From Actinomadura xylanilytica (GTDB lineage Bacteria; Actinomycetota; Actinomycetes; Streptosporangiales; Streptosporangiaceae): a stretch of DNA of 64,000 bases. The notes under the pieces are model-generated. The model saw only the letters and a list, made by a program, of their open reading frames with translations. It was not told the origin of the DNA and made no database searches. Both the position numbers and the translations under genes were made by a program. Of the stretch, positions 16,454-26,809 are shown piece after piece; position 1 is the stretch's first letter; every line of letters begins with the position of its first letter. The stretch covers positions 1,425,751-1,489,750 of the forward strand of contig NZ_JASNWE010000001.1 in NCBI RefSeq assembly GCF_030283145.1, given 5' to 3'.

Positions 16454-18771
16454 GTGGTGACCAGGTGCTCCGGGCGGACCGGCACGCGGGTGAGCGGCCG
16501 ACCCGTGGCGGCGCGGACGGCGGCCACGATCGCCGGGGTGGAGGAGAGCGTGGGCGGCTCGCCCGCGCCGCGCAGCCCGTACGGGGCCTCGGGGTCGGGG
16601 TTCTCCAGGATGTCCAGCCGCATCGGCGGCATGTCCAGGATGGTGGGGATCAGGTAATCGGTGAACGAGGGGTTGCGGACCAGGCCGCCCGAGACGACGA
16701 TCTCCTCCATCAGCGCCAGCCCGAGGCCCTGCGCGGAGCCGCCGTGGATCTGCCCCTCCAGCGACAGCCGGTTGAGGATCTTCCCCACGTCCTGGACGGC
16801 GGCCAGCTCCACCACCTTGACCAGGCCGAGCTCGACGTCCACGTCGACGACGGCGCGGTGCACGCACAGGGCGAGCTGGGTGTGGCTGCGGCCCTGCCCG
16901 GTGACCGGGTCCAGCGCGGTGGTGGGCCGGTGGTGGAACTCGCGGGTCGCCTCGATGACCTCGGTGCCGAGGATCTCCGCGATGGTGCCGAGCACCCCGG
17001 CGGACCGCGAGACGACCCGGCCGCCAGCGACGGTGAGGTCGCCGGGCACGCGTCCCGCGGGGCCCGCGCGGCGCCCGGCGAGCGCGATCAGCTCGGCGCG
17101 GACGGCCTCGCAGGCGGTCTTGACCGCGCCGCCGCTCATGTACGACTGGCGCGAGGCCGAGCTGGACCCGGCGTCGCCGACCGCGTCGTCGGCCGGGGCG
17201 ATGACGACCCGCCGCACGCCGAGCTCGGTCCGCGCGATCTGCGCCTGGATCGTCACCAGGCCCTGCCCGACCTCGGCGGCGGCGGTGTGCACCAGCGCGG
17301 TGGGCTCGCCGCCGATCACCTCCAGCCGGACCCGGGCGGTGGCCAGGTCGTCGAAGCCCTCGGAGAAGCAGATGTTCTTGATGCCGACGCCGTAGCCGAC
17401 GCCGCGCACGACGCCCTCGCCGTGGGTGGTCTGCGCCACGCCGCCGGGCAGCCCGCGCAGGTCGGACGTGTCCCGTTCGGGGGGCATCGGCATCGCCTCC
17501 AGCCGGGTCAGCATGTCGGCCAGCGGCGCGGGCGCCTCGATGATCTGCCCGGTCGCGAGCCTGGACCCCTGCTTCACGGCGTTGCGGCGGCGGATCTCGA
17601 CCGGGCCGAGCCCGCACGCGGCGCCGAGCCGGTCCATCATCGACTCGTAGGCGAAGCACGCCTGCACCGCGCCGAACCCGCGCATCGCCCCGCACGGCGG
17701 GTTGTTGGTGTAGACGCCGTACGCGTCGACGCGGATGTTGGGGATCTCGTACGGGCCGACGCCGAGCGAGGCGGCGTTGCCGGTGACGTTCAGGGTGGAC
17801 GAGGTGTACGCGCCGCCGTCCAGGACGATCTCCACATCGGCGAACAGCAGCCGCCCCTCGGCGGTGGCGCCGTACTCGTACCGCAGGTGCGCCGGGTGCC
17901 GGTGGACGTGCCCGAAGAACGACTCCTGCCGGTTGTAGGACATCTTGACCGGCCTGCCGGTGTGCAGCGCGAGCATCCCCGCGTGGATCTGCATCGACAG
18001 GTCCTCGCGCCCGCCGAACGCGCCGCCGACGCCCGCGAGCGTCATGTGCACCTGGCCAGCGGTGAGCCCGAGGCACGGCGCGATCTGCTTGAGGTCGTTG
18101 TGGATCCACTGGGTGGAGACGTACAGGTCGACGCCGCCGTCCTCGGCCGGGATCGCCAGGCCCGACTCGGGGCCGAGGAACGCCTGGTCCTGGATGCCGA
18201 CCTCGTACTCGCCGGCCACCACGACGGCGGCGGCGGCGCGCGCCGCCGCCACGTCGCCGACGCGGATCGGCTGGTGCCGGGCGATGCCGCCGAGGCCCTG
18301 CACCTTCAGCCCCTCCGGGTCGGCGACGACCGCCCGCGGGTCGGTGACCGGCTCCAGCACCTCCCAGCCGATCCCGATCAGGGCCGCCGCGCGGCGGGCG
18401 GTCTCGGGATGATCAGCGGCGACGAGCGCGACCGGCTCGCCCTGGTGGCGGACCTGGTCGACGGCGAGAACGGGCTGGTCGTCGGCGCCGTCGATGCCGA
18501 ACGTCCCGCGTCCCGGGACGTCCCGGTGGGTGAGCACGGCGCGCACCCCCGGGACGGCGAGCGCGGGCCCGATGTCGACGGAGGTGATGCGGGCCCGGGG
18601 GTGCGGGCTGCGCAGCGTGGCGCCCCACAGCATCCCGTCGATCCACAGGTCGGACGCGTACGCGAACTCCCCGGTGACCTTGAGCGTGCCGTCTGGCCGC
18701 AGCGCGCTGTCGCCGACGCCGCCGAGCCCGGGGGCGGCGACATGGCCGGGGGACTTGATCGGCGCGGCCAT
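16450..18771 (-). CDS. Xanthine dehydrogenase, molybdopterin-binding large subunit
   Basis: 773 residues. It carries the aldehyde oxidase/xanthine dehydrogenase a/b hammerhead domain near the N-terminus ([17 protein letters not shown]) and the Mo-cofactor domain with [22 protein letters not shown] and the C-terminal [13 protein letters not shown], whose Glu is the expected catalytic base. Oxidises hypoxanthine/xanthine to urate together with the two following-type subunits encoded upstream at 20.1-21.5 kb. Its ATG directly follows the deaminase stop. No Mo-cofactor insertion chaperone gene is seen here. Confidence 0.92.
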   Translation of the reverse strand: MAAPIKSPGHVAAPGLGGVGDSALRPDGTLKVTGEFAYASDLWIDGMLWGATLRSPHPRARITSVDIGPALAVPGVRAVLTHRDVPGRGTFGIDGADDQPVLAVDQVRHQGEPVALVAADHPETARRAAALIGIGWEVLEPVTDPRAVVADPEGLKVQGLGGIARHQPIRVGDVAAARAAAAVVVAGEYEVGIQDQAFLGPESGLAIPAEDGGVDLYVSTQWIHNDLKQIAPCLGLTAGQVHMTLAGVGGAFGGREDLSMQIHAGMLALHTGRPVKMSYNRQESFFGHVHRHPAHLRYEYGATAEGRLLFADVEIVLDGGAYTSSTLNVTGNAASLGVGPYEIPNIRVDAYGVYTNNPPCGAMRGFGAVQACFAYESMMDRLGAACGLGPVEIRRRNAVKQGSRLATGQIIEAPAPLADMLTRLEAMPMPPERDTSDLRGLPGGVAQTTHGEGVVRGVGYGVGIKNICFSEGFDDLATARVRLEVIGGEPTALVHTAAAEVGQGLVTIQAQIARTELGVRRVVIAPADDAVGDAGSSSASRQSYMSGGAVKTACEAVRAELIALAGRRAGPAGRVPGDLTVAGGRVVSRSAGVLGTIAEILGTEVIEATREFHHRPTTALDPVTGQGRSHTQLALCVHRAVVDVDVELGLVKVVELAAVQDVGKILNRLSLEGQIHGGSAQGLGLALMEEIVVSGGLVRNPSFTDYLIPTILDMPPMRLDILENPDPEAPYGLRGAGEPPTLSSTPAIVAAVRAATGRPLTRVPVRPEHLVTT

Positions 18772-20127
18772 CTACAGCACCTCCCCGGCGAGCCGCATGA
18801 GGCGGCGGTGCGCATCGGCGCCGCGCCGTCCGACCTCGTCCTGCGGGACGGTCACGAGCGTGTCGCCCGCGACGACGGTCCGGCCGCCGACGAGCAGCCG
18901 GGCGAGCGGCGGAGTGCCGCCGAACGCCAGCGCCACGACCGGATCGTCGACCGCGGCGTGGAACCCGTCCACCCGCCACAGCGCGACGTCGGCGAGCTTG
19001 CCCGGTTCGAGCGAGCCGATCTCGGCCTCGCGGCCGAGGCAGCGGGCGCCGCCGAGGGTCGCCATCTCCAGCGCCTGGCGGGCGGTGAGCGCGGCCGGGC
19101 CGTACCGGGCGCGCTGCATGTAGATCGCCTGCCGGATCTCCCCGGCGAGCGGCACCAGCTCGGCCGACGCGGACCCGTCCACGCCGAGCCCGACCACCGC
19201 GCCCGCCTCCAGCAGATGCGACACGCGGGCGATGCCGGCGCCGAGGCGGGCGTTGGAGCTCGGGCAGTGCGCGGTGCCGGTGCGGGTCTCGGCGAGCCTC
19301 TTGACGTCGGCGTCGTGCAGGTGGACGCAGTGCGCCAGCCACACGTCCGGCCCGAGCCAGCCGATGGAGTCCAGGTACTCGGCCGGGGACATGCCGAACT
19401 GCTCGCGGGTGTGCTCCTCCTCGTCGAGCGTCTCGGCGAGGTGGGTGTGCAGCCGGACGCCCTTGCCGCGGGCCAGCCGGGCCGACTCGGCCATCAGCTC
19501 GCGGCTGACCGAGAACGGCGAGCACGGCGCGACGGCGACGCGCAGCATCGAGCCGAACGAGGGGTCGTGGTGGCGGTCGATCGCGGCCTCGGTCTCGGCG
19601 AGGATCGTGTCGAGGTCCTCGACCACCTCGTCCGGGGGCAGCCCGCCCTGGGACGCGCCGCGGTCCATCGAGCCGCGGCACGGGTGGAACCGGACGCCCA
19701 GCTCGGCGGCGGCCTCGATCTCGGCGGCGAACAGGTCGCCGCGGCCCTTGGGGAACACGTAGTGGTGGTCGGTGGAGGTCGTGCAGCCCGACCGGGCCAG
19801 CCAGCCGAGCCCGGCGCTCGCCGCGCCCGCCACGACCTCGGCGTCCATCTTCGCCCACGGCCGGTACAGCCGCACCAGCCACTCGAACAGCGTGCTGCCC
19901 GTCGCCAGCCCCTGGCTCGCCCACTGGTACAGGTGGTGGTGGGTGTTGACCAGGCCGGGCGTGGCCAGGCAGCCGGTGCCGTCGATCCGCGCCGCGCCCT
20001 CGACGGCCGGCGCCGGGCCCGCGCCCACGGCCGCGATCCGGTCGCCGTCCAGGACCAGGTGCCCGCCGGGGTACTCCTCCCCCGACACCGTCACCACGTG
20101 CGCGTTCTCGATGATCTGGACGCTCAC
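18772..20127 (-). CDS. Amidohydrolase, 8-oxoguanine deaminase-like
   Basis: 451 residues, ATZ/TRZ-like amidohydrolase. Metal-binding [10 protein letters not shown] near residue 60, [21 protein letters not shown] and GLGVDGSAS follow the zinc deaminase pattern. Homologs deaminate 8-oxoguanine to urate, which fits a gene placed inside a xanthine dehydrogenase operon; guanine deaminase or a related triazine-type hydrolase cannot be excluded by eye. GTG 20127 overlaps the iron-sulfur subunit stop by 4 bases, and the end abuts the large-subunit ATG. Confidence 0.82.
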   Translation of the reverse strand: MSVQIIENAHVVTVSGEEYPGGHLVLDGDRIAAVGAGPAPAVEGAARIDGTGCLATPGLVNTHHHLYQWASQGLATGSTLFEWLVRLYRPWAKMDAEVVAGAASAGLGWLARSGCTTSTDHHYVFPKGRGDLFAAEIEAAAELGVRFHPCRGSMDRGASQGGLPPDEVVEDLDTILAETEAAIDRHHDPSFGSMLRVAVAPCSPFSVSRELMAESARLARGKGVRLHTHLAETLDEEEHTREQFGMSPAEYLDSIGWLGPDVWLAHCVHLHDADVKRLAETRTGTAHCPSSNARLGAGIARVSHLLEAGAVVGLGVDGSASAELVPLAGEIRQAIYMQRARYGPAALTARQALEMATLGGARCLGREAEIGSLEPGKLADVALWRVDGFHAAVDDPVVALAFGGTPPLARLLVGGRTVVAGDTLVTVPQDEVGRRGADAHRRLMRLAGEVL

Positions 20128-20627
20128 TCCGCCGCCGCCTTCCGCCGCGCGGCGAGCCGGACGGCGTCGAGGATCTTCTCGTATCCGGTGCACCGGCACA
20201 GGTTGCCCGCCAGCGCCTCGCGGATCTCGGCATCGGCCGGATCGGGCACCCGTTCGAGCAGGGCGTGCGCCTGGACGATCAGGCCGGGCGTGCAGAACCC
20301 GCACTGCACCGCGCCGGCCTCGACGAACGCCTCCTGGACGGGGCCCAGCCGCTGGTCGCCGGCCAGGCCGTCCGAGCCGTCCGGGCCGCCGGCCAGGCCC
20401 TCGACGGTGCGGACCTCGCGGCCCTCCGCCTGCCCGGCGGCGACCAGGCACGAGCAGGCCGTGACACCGTCCAGGTAGACCGTGCAGGACCCGCATTCGC
20501 CCTGCTCGCAGGCGTTCTTGGAGCCCGGCAGGCCCATCCGCTCGCGCAGCACGTACAGCAGGCTCTCGCCCTCCCACACGTTGTCGACGGTCTCCTCCGA
20601 GCCGTTGACGGTGAAGGTCACGCGCAT
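20124..20627 (-). CDS. Xanthine dehydrogenase, [2Fe-2S] subunit
   Basis: 167 residues with both clusters. Plant-type N-terminal site: [15 protein letters not shown] plus the later C of ACSC. C-terminal helical site: CGFCTPG and CRCTGYEKI. Passes electrons from the molybdenum centre to FAD. Its ATG shares one base with the stop of the FAD subunit. Confidence 0.95.
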   Translation of the reverse strand: MRVTFTVNGSEETVDNVWEGESLLYVLRERMGLPGSKNACEQGECGSCTVYLDGVTACSCLVAAGQAEGREVRTVEGLAGGPDGSDGLAGDQRLGPVQEAFVEAGAVQCGFCTPGLIVQAHALLERVPDPADAEIREALAGNLCRCTGYEKILDAVRLAARRKAAAE

Positions 20628-21505
20628 CAGGGGGCCTCCCTCCCGGTCGCTCCGGCACGATGGTCGTTCCACGCCCAGGTGAGGGTGCGCCGGGCCATCA
20701 CCGACAGCGCGTGCGCCCGGTAGCCGGCGGTGCCGCGCACGTCGTCGATCGGCGCGGCGGCCTCCCGGACCAGCTCGCCGAAGCGCCGCGCGGCCGAGTC
20801 CGCGAGCGGGCCGCGGCGCTCCCAGTCGAGCTCGCCCGCCAGGAACTCCTCGGCGGCGGTGGCGCGGCGCGGGGTCGGGGCCGCCGAGCCGAGGCCGGTG
20901 CCGACCCGCCGCTCGGCCGGGTGCAGCGCGATCGCGAACGAGCAGACCGCGATCACCATCGCGTTCCGTGTGCCGACCTTGGAGAAGTACTGCGGACCGG
21001 TCGCCGGGGCCGCCCAGAACGCGCGGATCAGCTCGTCGGGCTCCAGCGCGCTGCGCTTGACCCCCAGGTAGAACCCGGCGGCGGGGATCATCCGGACGCC
21101 GCGCGCCGCCGACTCCACCTCGATCACCGCGTCCCCGGCCAGCAGCGGCGGATGGGCGTCGCCCGCGGGCGAGGCCGCGCCGAGGTTGCCGCCGACCGAG
21201 CCGCGGTTGCGGATCTGCGGCGAGCCGACCGTCCGGGACGCCTGGGCGAGGCCGGGCAGCGGACCGCCCAGCTCGTCGATCACCCGGGCGTACGGGACGC
21301 CCGCGCCGACCCGCAGCCGCCCGTCCACGACGTCCCACCCGGCCAGCTCGCGGACCGGGTTCAGGTCGAGCAGCGCCTCCGGCCGGCGCGCCGCGAAGTT
21401 GATCTCGACCATCACGTCGGTGCCGCCCTGCACGGGCAGCGCGCCGGGCCGGTCCGCCTTGGCGGCGAGCGCGTCCGCCCAGGTCGTGGGGCGCAGGAAG
21501 TCCAT
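20627..21505 (-). CDS. Xanthine dehydrogenase, FAD-binding subunit
   Basis: 292 residues, CO-dehydrogenase flavoprotein type. The FAD motifs are PVQGGTDVMVEINF at about 24-37 and RNRGSVGGNLGAASPAGD at about 100. Completes the three-subunit enzyme. Start ATG 21505; 14 bases after uricase. Confidence 0.93.
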   Translation of the reverse strand: MDFLRPTTWADALAAKADRPGALPVQGGTDVMVEINFAARRPEALLDLNPVRELAGWDVVDGRLRVGAGVPYARVIDELGGPLPGLAQASRTVGSPQIRNRGSVGGNLGAASPAGDAHPPLLAGDAVIEVESAARGVRMIPAAGFYLGVKRSALEPDELIRAFWAAPATGPQYFSKVGTRNAMVIAVCSFAIALHPAERRVGTGLGSAAPTPRRATAAEEFLAGELDWERRGPLADSAARRFGELVREAAAPIDDVRGTAGYRAHALSVMARRTLTWAWNDHRAGATGREAP

Positions 21506-21519
21506 GTCTCCAGAATCCC

Positions 21520-22446
21520 TCAGTTCCAGGCGAACGGCTGGTCGGACGCGTCATCGGTCAGGACCGCGCCCTCGATCAGCCCGTACGGGCGGTCGGCCGC
21601 GAAGTAGACCTCGTTGTCGTTGTCCATGCCGAACGGCTCCAGGTCGACCAGGAAGTGATGCCTGTTGGGCATCGTCAGGCGCACCTCGCAGATCTCGCCG
21701 CGCTCGTCCAGCACCCGGCGGCCCATCGCGTAGAGCGTCTGCTGGAGCGACAGGCTGTGGGTGCCGGCGAACGCGTCCAGGAGGCACCGCCGCGCCCCCT
21801 GGTAGGAACGTCCGAACGGCGACCCGGTCCCGCGATGCCGCCAGCGCGCCGCCACCTCGGTGGCCAGGATCCGGTCGCCGGTGGGGAGCAGTGTCGTGTA
21901 CTCGTCCTGGATGAAGCCGTGGAACTCGCTGCCGGTCGAGTTGAGCACCACCAGGTTCTTCAGGCCCGACACCACCGACTCCGGGCCGTCCGAGCCGGCG
22001 CTGTGCACCAGCGCGGTGCGCACCTCCGAGCCGTTCCGGACGAACGAGTGCCGCCCCCCGCCGCCCGGGAGGCTCACCGGGGCGCCGTCCGCGCCGCCGT
22101 CCGTACGGCCGTCCGGCGGGATCCGGTCCCAGCCGTACTCCTCGATCTCCACCCGGGCGTGCGTGATCGTCGGCTGGGAGTCCACGAAGTGCCGCGCGAG
22201 CAGCAGCGCGAACTCCTCGATCTCCGCGACGCCGTGCTTCTTCGCGAACGCGAACACGGTGTTCTTCTGCGTGTCGGTCGTCAGCACGGCGGCGTTGTCG
22301 CCGGTCAGGTGGACCTCGTCCATCGCCCCCGACAGCGAGACGCCGACGTTGAGGTCCCTGAGGTGGTGCGTCGCGCCGTCCCGGGTGACGCGGACGACGC
22401 GCGTCTCCGCCTTCCCGTAGCGGTTGGGACCGAGAACGATGGCCAT
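21520..22446 (-). CDS. Urate oxidase (factor-independent urate hydroxylase)
   Basis: 308 residues, uricase fold. Seen: NRYGKAETRVVRV at the N-terminus, the TTDTQKNTVFAFAK active-site segment, SEFHGFIQDEYTTL, and the C-terminal MPNRHHFLVDLEPF. Converts urate to 5-hydroxyisourate without cofactor. I see no separate HIU hydrolase gene in the operon, so that step is spontaneous or encoded elsewhere. Confidence 0.95.
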   Translation of the reverse strand: MAIVLGPNRYGKAETRVVRVTRDGATHHLRDLNVGVSLSGAMDEVHLTGDNAAVLTTDTQKNTVFAFAKKHGVAEIEEFALLLARHFVDSQPTITHARVEIEEYGWDRIPPDGRTDGGADGAPVSLPGGGGRHSFVRNGSEVRTALVHSAGSDGPESVVSGLKNLVVLNSTGSEFHGFIQDEYTTLLPTGDRILATEVAARWRHRGTGSPFGRSYQGARRCLLDAFAGTHSLSLQQTLYAMGRRVLDERGEICEVRLTMPNRHHFLVDLEPFGMDNDNEVYFAADRPYGLIEGAVLTDDASDQPFAWN

Positions 22447-22474
22447 GCGGTCGGGCTCCCTCGGTAGGCGGGAT

Positions 22475-22996
22475 TCACGCGGGCGGGCCCAGCAGCAGCT
22501 TGACCAGCCGCAGGTCGACGATCTTGGCGAGCTCGGCGCGGACCGCCGCCCGCTCCTCCGCGGGGCCGTGGCGCAGCCGGCCGGTGAGGGCGGCCAGCAT
22601 CTCGGGGGCGCTCAGGCCGGTGGCGCAGATGAGGAACACGTGGCCGAACCGCTCCTCGTAGGCCCGGTTGCCGTCCACCAGCGCGGCGCGCACGCCGGCC
22701 GCGGCCTCCTCCACCCCGGCCTGCTCGCCCCGGGACCAGGCCGACTCGCGGTCGCCGCCCGCCACCCGGTCGCCGATCCGGGGGTGCGCTGCCAGCGCCT
22801 CCGCGACGTCGTCCCAGTCCAGGTCGGCCAGGGCCAGGGCCGCCGCCGACCGGACCGCCGCCGGGCCCGCGTACGGGCGGGCCTCCGTGACCGCCGCCGC
22901 CCAGCGCCGGGAGGCGCAGCAGGAGAGCAGCTCCGATTCCATGTCGCGCGCGGGCAGCCCGTTGACACGGCCCACCCCGCTTTCCCATGCCACCAT
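22475..22996 (-). CDS. uraD: OHCU decarboxylase
   Basis: 173 residues. Family motifs: VNGLPARDMESELLSCC, the catalytic HPRIGDR and the SAWSRGEQAGV (SxxEQ) helix. Converts 2-oxo-4-hydroxy-4-carboxy-5-ureidoimidazoline to S-allantoin. ATG 22996 has a GGAAGGA site. First gene of the purine operon, divergent from pucR. Confidence 0.92.
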   Translation of the reverse strand: MVAWESGVGRVNGLPARDMESELLSCCASRRWAAAVTEARPYAGPAAVRSAAALALADLDWDDVAEALAAHPRIGDRVAGGDRESAWSRGEQAGVEEAAAGVRAALVDGNRAYEERFGHVFLICATGLSAPEMLAALTGRLRHGPAEERAAVRAELAKIVDLRLVKLLLGPPA

Positions 22997-23149
22997 CCCC
23001 TTGTCCTTCCAAGCCCTGCCCGCAGTACACACAGCGGGCGGGCCCCGGGTCGAGGGGCAGGACGTCCGAAGCGGGGGGCCGCGCGCCGCACGTTTTTCGT
23101 GCGTTGCTCCAATCGCCGGGCCCGGCCGGTGGGTTAACCTCGCGGGGCG

Positions 23150-24667
23150 ATGAAGCTCCGCACCCTGCTCGCCATGGCCGACCTCCGCCTGGAGACGATC
23201 ACCGGAGAGGACGAGCTGGACCGGACGATCCGCTGGGTCGTCACCACCGACCTGCTCGACCCCGGCCGCTACCTGCGCGGCCGGGAGCTGGTGCTGACCG
23301 GGCTGGTGTGGCGGTCCGGGCCCGCCGACTCCGAGGTGTTCGCCCGCGCGCTGGCGGGCGCCGGGGTGTCCGCGCTCGCCGCCTGGGACCTGGCGGCCGG
23401 GGCCGTCCCGGACGACCTGGTCGAGGCGTGCCGGCGGCACCGCCTCCCGCTGTTCAAGGTCCCCCCGGACGTGGCGTTCGCGACGGTCACCGAGCACGTC
23501 GTCCGGCACCTGTCGACCGCGCGCGCCGCCGACCTGTCGGCCGTCCTGGACCGGCACCGCAGGCTGGTCGCCGGGGTCACCGAGGGCGCCGGGCTCGACG
23601 CGGTCCTGGAGCTGGTCGGCCGCGACCTCGGGATGCGCTGCTGGGTGCTGACCCCCGCCGGGCGGGTGGTCGCGGGCCCGCACCCGCCGCCCGCGCGGGG
23701 CCCGGCGGCGCTCGCCCGCGCCTTCCTGACCGCGCCCCGGCTGCCGCACCACCTCGCCGGCGCGGGCGTCTCGGTCCTCCCGGTCGCCGAGGACACCGCG
23801 TCCCGGGTGGCCGACTGGTTCATCGCCTGCGAGGGCGACTGGGCGGACTGGCCCGCCGAGCGCCGCGCCCTGACCGGCGAGCTGGCCGCGATCGTCGCGC
23901 TCGAACGGGCCCGCCTGGACGACCGGCTCAGCGTCGAGGGCCGGCTCGCCCGGGAGCTGGTCCGGCTGATCGGCTCCGGCGCGCCGCCCGGCGAGATCAT
24001 CCCCCGGCTGGAGCTGACCGGCCTGGACCCCGGCGCCCCGTTCACCGCGGTCGCCGCCACCGCGTCCGGCCCACTACGGCCCGGCGAGCTCCGCACCGTG
24101 CTCGCCGAGGCCCTGCCCGGCCCGCGCCCGGTCGTCGGGCTGCTGGACGAGGAGGCCGTCGCGATCCTGCCCACCGGCGGCGACGACGTCGCCGGGGAGA
24201 TCCGACGGGCGCTGTCGCCGCTGGCCCCCGGGCTGGACGGCAGCGCCCTCGCGCTCGGCGTGAGCGACGTCGTCGCGGCCGGCGAGCTGCGCGGCGCCGT
24301 GGAGGAGGCCCGCTACGCGCGGCGCCTCGCCGCGGGCCGCGACGGCCCGGTCCGCGTGGTCGGCCATGACGAGCTGGCCACCCACGTCCTGCTGCTGGCC
24401 AGCGTCCCCGACGACATCCGGCACATGTTCAAGGTGCGCCTCCTCGACCCGCTGCGCGGCTACGACGAGGTGCACAGGATCGACCTGATCCGCACCCTGG
24501 AGACGTTCCTCCAGCACTCCGGCTCCTGGACGCGCTGCGCCGAACAGCTCCATCTGCACGTGAACTCGGTCCGCTACCGCATCCAGCGGGTCGAGGAGCT
24601 GACCGGCCGCGACCTGTCGCGCCTGGAGGACCGGGTCGACTTCTTCCTGGCGCTCCGCCTCGGCTGA
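23150..24667 (+). CDS. pucR: PucR-family regulator of purine catabolism
   Basis: 505 residues: N-terminal PucR domain (MKLRTLLAMADLRLETITG), a GGDEF-like/CdaR middle and the C-terminal HTH_30 (SWTRCAEQLHLHVNSVRYRI). PucR proteins switch purine-utilisation genes according to purine intermediates. Divergent, with a 153-base gap, from the purine operon it very likely controls. A TAACCT hexamer 11 bases before the ATG suggests a very short leader. Confidence 0.88.
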   Translation: MKLRTLLAMADLRLETITGEDELDRTIRWVVTTDLLDPGRYLRGRELVLTGLVWRSGPADSEVFARALAGAGVSALAAWDLAAGAVPDDLVEACRRHRLPLFKVPPDVAFATVTEHVVRHLSTARAADLSAVLDRHRRLVAGVTEGAGLDAVLELVGRDLGMRCWVLTPAGRVVAGPHPPPARGPAALARAFLTAPRLPHHLAGAGVSVLPVAEDTASRVADWFIACEGDWADWPAERRALTGELAAIVALERARLDDRLSVEGRLARELVRLIGSGAPPGEIIPRLELTGLDPGAPFTAVAATASGPLRPGELRTVLAEALPGPRPVVGLLDEEAVAILPTGGDDVAGEIRRALSPLAPGLDGSALALGVSDVVAAGELRGAVEEARYARRLAAGRDGPVRVVGHDELATHVLLLASVPDDIRHMFKVRLLDPLRGYDEVHRIDLIRTLETFLQHSGSWTRCAEQLHLHVNSVRYRIQRVEELTGRDLSRLEDRVDFFLALRLG

Positions 24668-24679
24668 CCACGCCCCGCC

Positions 24680-25747
24680 TCAGCCGTCCTCTCCCCATCT
24701 CCCCAGGTAGGCGGCCTGGAGGACGGCCCTTCGTGCCGGGTCGGTCAGGACGTCCACGTTGTCGACCCACTGCTCGACGGACCCGGCCCCGAGCGGCAGG
24801 CACGCCACCTCCGGGTCGCGGACGGCGGCGCGCAGGCCCTCCCAGACCGCGTCGTCGATGCCCGGGTAGGGCCGGTCCCAGAACGGCGCCACCGCGGCGG
24901 CGGGCGCGGGCAGGCCGAGCGCCCGCTGCTCGTCCAGCAGGCGTTCGGCGGCGGCGGCGAGGGCGGCCTCCCGCTCGCGCCCGCCGGACGCCGCGAGCGC
25001 CCGCTCGAACGGCCCGGCCAGGTCGTCGGCGACGGGCAGCCCGCGGAACACGGTGCCGCGCCACTTCCCGTACGGGGCCCACCGTCCCGACAGCGCGAAC
25101 GCCAGCGCCATCAGGTCCGCGGTCAGCTTCGCCGCCAGCATCCTCGACCCGAGGTCGTCACCGCGGTCGGCGGTGCGGCCGACCATCGGCATCAACCGCG
25201 AGACGCGCCGCCACCAGGCGGCCAGCACGTACAGCCCGACGTCGGGCGGGTACCACCGCAGCGCCTCGCGCACCGGCCCGAGCGTCTCGGTGCGGTCGGC
25301 GAACACCGGACCGGCGGTCACCTCCAGCACGCCCTGGCCGGTCAGGCACAGCCAGCCGGGCACCGTGAGGCCGGCGACCGGATCGACGCCCAGGCGGCTC
25401 CGGGCGAAGCCCGCGACGGTCGCCACCTCCACGTTGTGGGTGTCGGCCGCGTCCCAGGTGACCGGGAACCGCACCGGGTGTCCCCGGTACCGCCCGGGCA
25501 GCTCCCGTTCGAGCAGCCGGTCCACCTCCGCCACCGCGCCCGGGTCGTCGACCAGCAGCGTCAGCCGGCAGCCCCAGTCGTGGTCGCGGCTCATCGCGTC
25601 GTCCAGCCCGAGCACGTCCGACCCCGACCCGAGCCGCGCCGCCGCGTACCGGAGCCGGGGCGCCGCCCGGTCCAGGATTGGGCCGACGACCTGCTCATAG
25701 AATCCCCGGGCCAGCTCGGCCCCGCGCTCGTCCACGTCCACGTCCAC
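24680..25747 (-). CDS. DUF4037-domain protein (nucleotidyltransferase-like)
   Basis: 355 residues. The N-terminal segment LGSGSDVLGLDDAMSRDHDW resembles a nucleotidyltransferase core (GS followed by acidic residues), followed by a helical DUF4037 domain (YVLAAWWRRVSRLMPMVGRT). Three in-frame GTGs at 25747, 25741 and 25735 are possible starts; none has a strong ribosome site. Convergent with pucR (12-base gap). Cellular role unknown; homologs are often near or fused to kinase/transferase domains. Confidence 0.75.
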   Translation of the reverse strand: MDVDVDERGAELARGFYEQVVGPILDRAAPRLRYAAARLGSGSDVLGLDDAMSRDHDWGCRLTLLVDDPGAVAEVDRLLERELPGRYRGHPVRFPVTWDAADTHNVEVATVAGFARSRLGVDPVAGLTVPGWLCLTGQGVLEVTAGPVFADRTETLGPVREALRWYPPDVGLYVLAAWWRRVSRLMPMVGRTADRGDDLGSRMLAAKLTADLMALAFALSGRWAPYGKWRGTVFRGLPVADDLAGPFERALAASGGREREAALAAAAERLLDEQRALGLPAPAAAVAPFWDRPYPGIDDAVWEGLRAAVRDPEVACLPLGAGSVEQWVDNVDVLTDPARRAVLQAAYLGRWGEDG

Positions 25748-25822
25748 GTCCCCAGCCCACCAGACCGGCCCCGTCTCCGGCCAGCGGATTTCCCCTTGCG
25801 CGGGCTCGTACGATCTATCTCC

Positions 25823-26668
25823 GTGATCGACGACGACGGCCTGCTCGCGGCCTATGACGAGCAGATGCGCGGGACGCCCCCGACCGCCCCGGACGGTGTG
25901 CTCTACGAACGGGACGGGCCGCTGCTGCGCATCGTGGGCGAGCGCCGCGGCTTCATCGGCGGCCCGGCCGACCTGGGGACGACCGGCGCCGAGCTGGACC
26001 GCCTGATCGCGCGGCAGCGCGACTACTTCGCCGCGCGGGGCGAGGCGGTGGAATGGAAGACCTACGGCCACGACCGGCCCCGCGACCTCCCCGACCGGCT
26101 GCGCGCGGCGGGCTTCGTCCCCGAGGAGCGCGAGACCGTCCTGATCGGCCTCGCCGAGGAGATGTCCGCGCCGCCCGTCCCGCCGGACGGGGTCGTCCTG
26201 CGCGAGGTCACCGAGGAGGCCGACCTGCGGCGCATCGCGGACATGGAGTCCGCCGTCTGGGGCGAGGACTGGAGCTGGCTCGGGGACGACCTGGTCGCAC
26301 GCAGGAGGAGTGCGCCGGACGAGATCGCCATCCTGGTCGCCGAGACCGACCGCGCGTCCGGCACCGCGGCAGATGGCGCGGGCGGCGGGAGCGAAGTCGT
26401 GTCCGCCGCCTGGCTGGTCTTCCGCGCCGGGACGGACTTCGCCGGCCTCTGGGGCGGCTCGACGCTGCCCGCCTGGCGGGGCCGGGGGATCTACCGGGCG
26501 CTGGTGGCCGCCCGCGCCCGGATCGCCGTCGCGCGCGGGACGCGTTTCCTCCAGGTGGACGCCTCGGACGACAGCGCCCCGATCCTGCGCCGCCTCGGGT
26601 TCCGCGCGGTGACCACGACGACCCCGTACGTGTGGTCCCCGGACCGGGATCCTGGACTCGGAGACTGA
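25823..26668 (+). CDS. GNAT-family N-acetyltransferase
   Basis: 281 residues. The C-terminal half carries the acetyl-CoA loop LPAWRGRGIYRALVAARARI and the closing DASDDSAPILRRLGF of the GNAT fold. The N-terminal ~110 residues are a separate domain of the type seen in two-part GNATs. GTG 25823 lacks a Shine-Dalgarno, and TACGAT sits just upstream, so it may be leaderless. Divergent from DUF4037. Substrate unknown. Confidence 0.82.
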   Translation: MIDDDGLLAAYDEQMRGTPPTAPDGVLYERDGPLLRIVGERRGFIGGPADLGTTGAELDRLIARQRDYFAARGEAVEWKTYGHDRPRDLPDRLRAAGFVPEERETVLIGLAEEMSAPPVPPDGVVLREVTEEADLRRIADMESAVWGEDWSWLGDDLVARRRSAPDEIAILVAETDRASGTAADGAGGGSEVVSAAWLVFRAGTDFAGLWGGSTLPAWRGRGIYRALVAARARIAVARGTRFLQVDASDDSAPILRRLGFRAVTTTTPYVWSPDRDPGLGD

Positions 26669-26809
26669 CGGGGGTTGACTCGGCCACACAGGCAGCGGTA
26701 AACAAAGGCGAAACAACGTAAATCAGGTAGCGACCCCCGGCATGGACTCCGAAGCGCGCCCGCCGAGCGGCGCGACCGAGGGCTTCGGATGCGACGAAGG
26801 AGTCCGCAG

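Noticed and set aside
16465..20478. Very long open frame (over 1300 codons) on the plus strand opposite the purine operon
   Set aside because: The protein is low-complexity Arg/Gly/Ala/His, typical of antisense frames in high-GC DNA; the minus strand carries clear enzyme motifs.
22997..23149. A small gene between uraD and pucR
   Set aside because: No frame with a start, ribosome site and protein-like composition; it is best read as the divergent promoter region.
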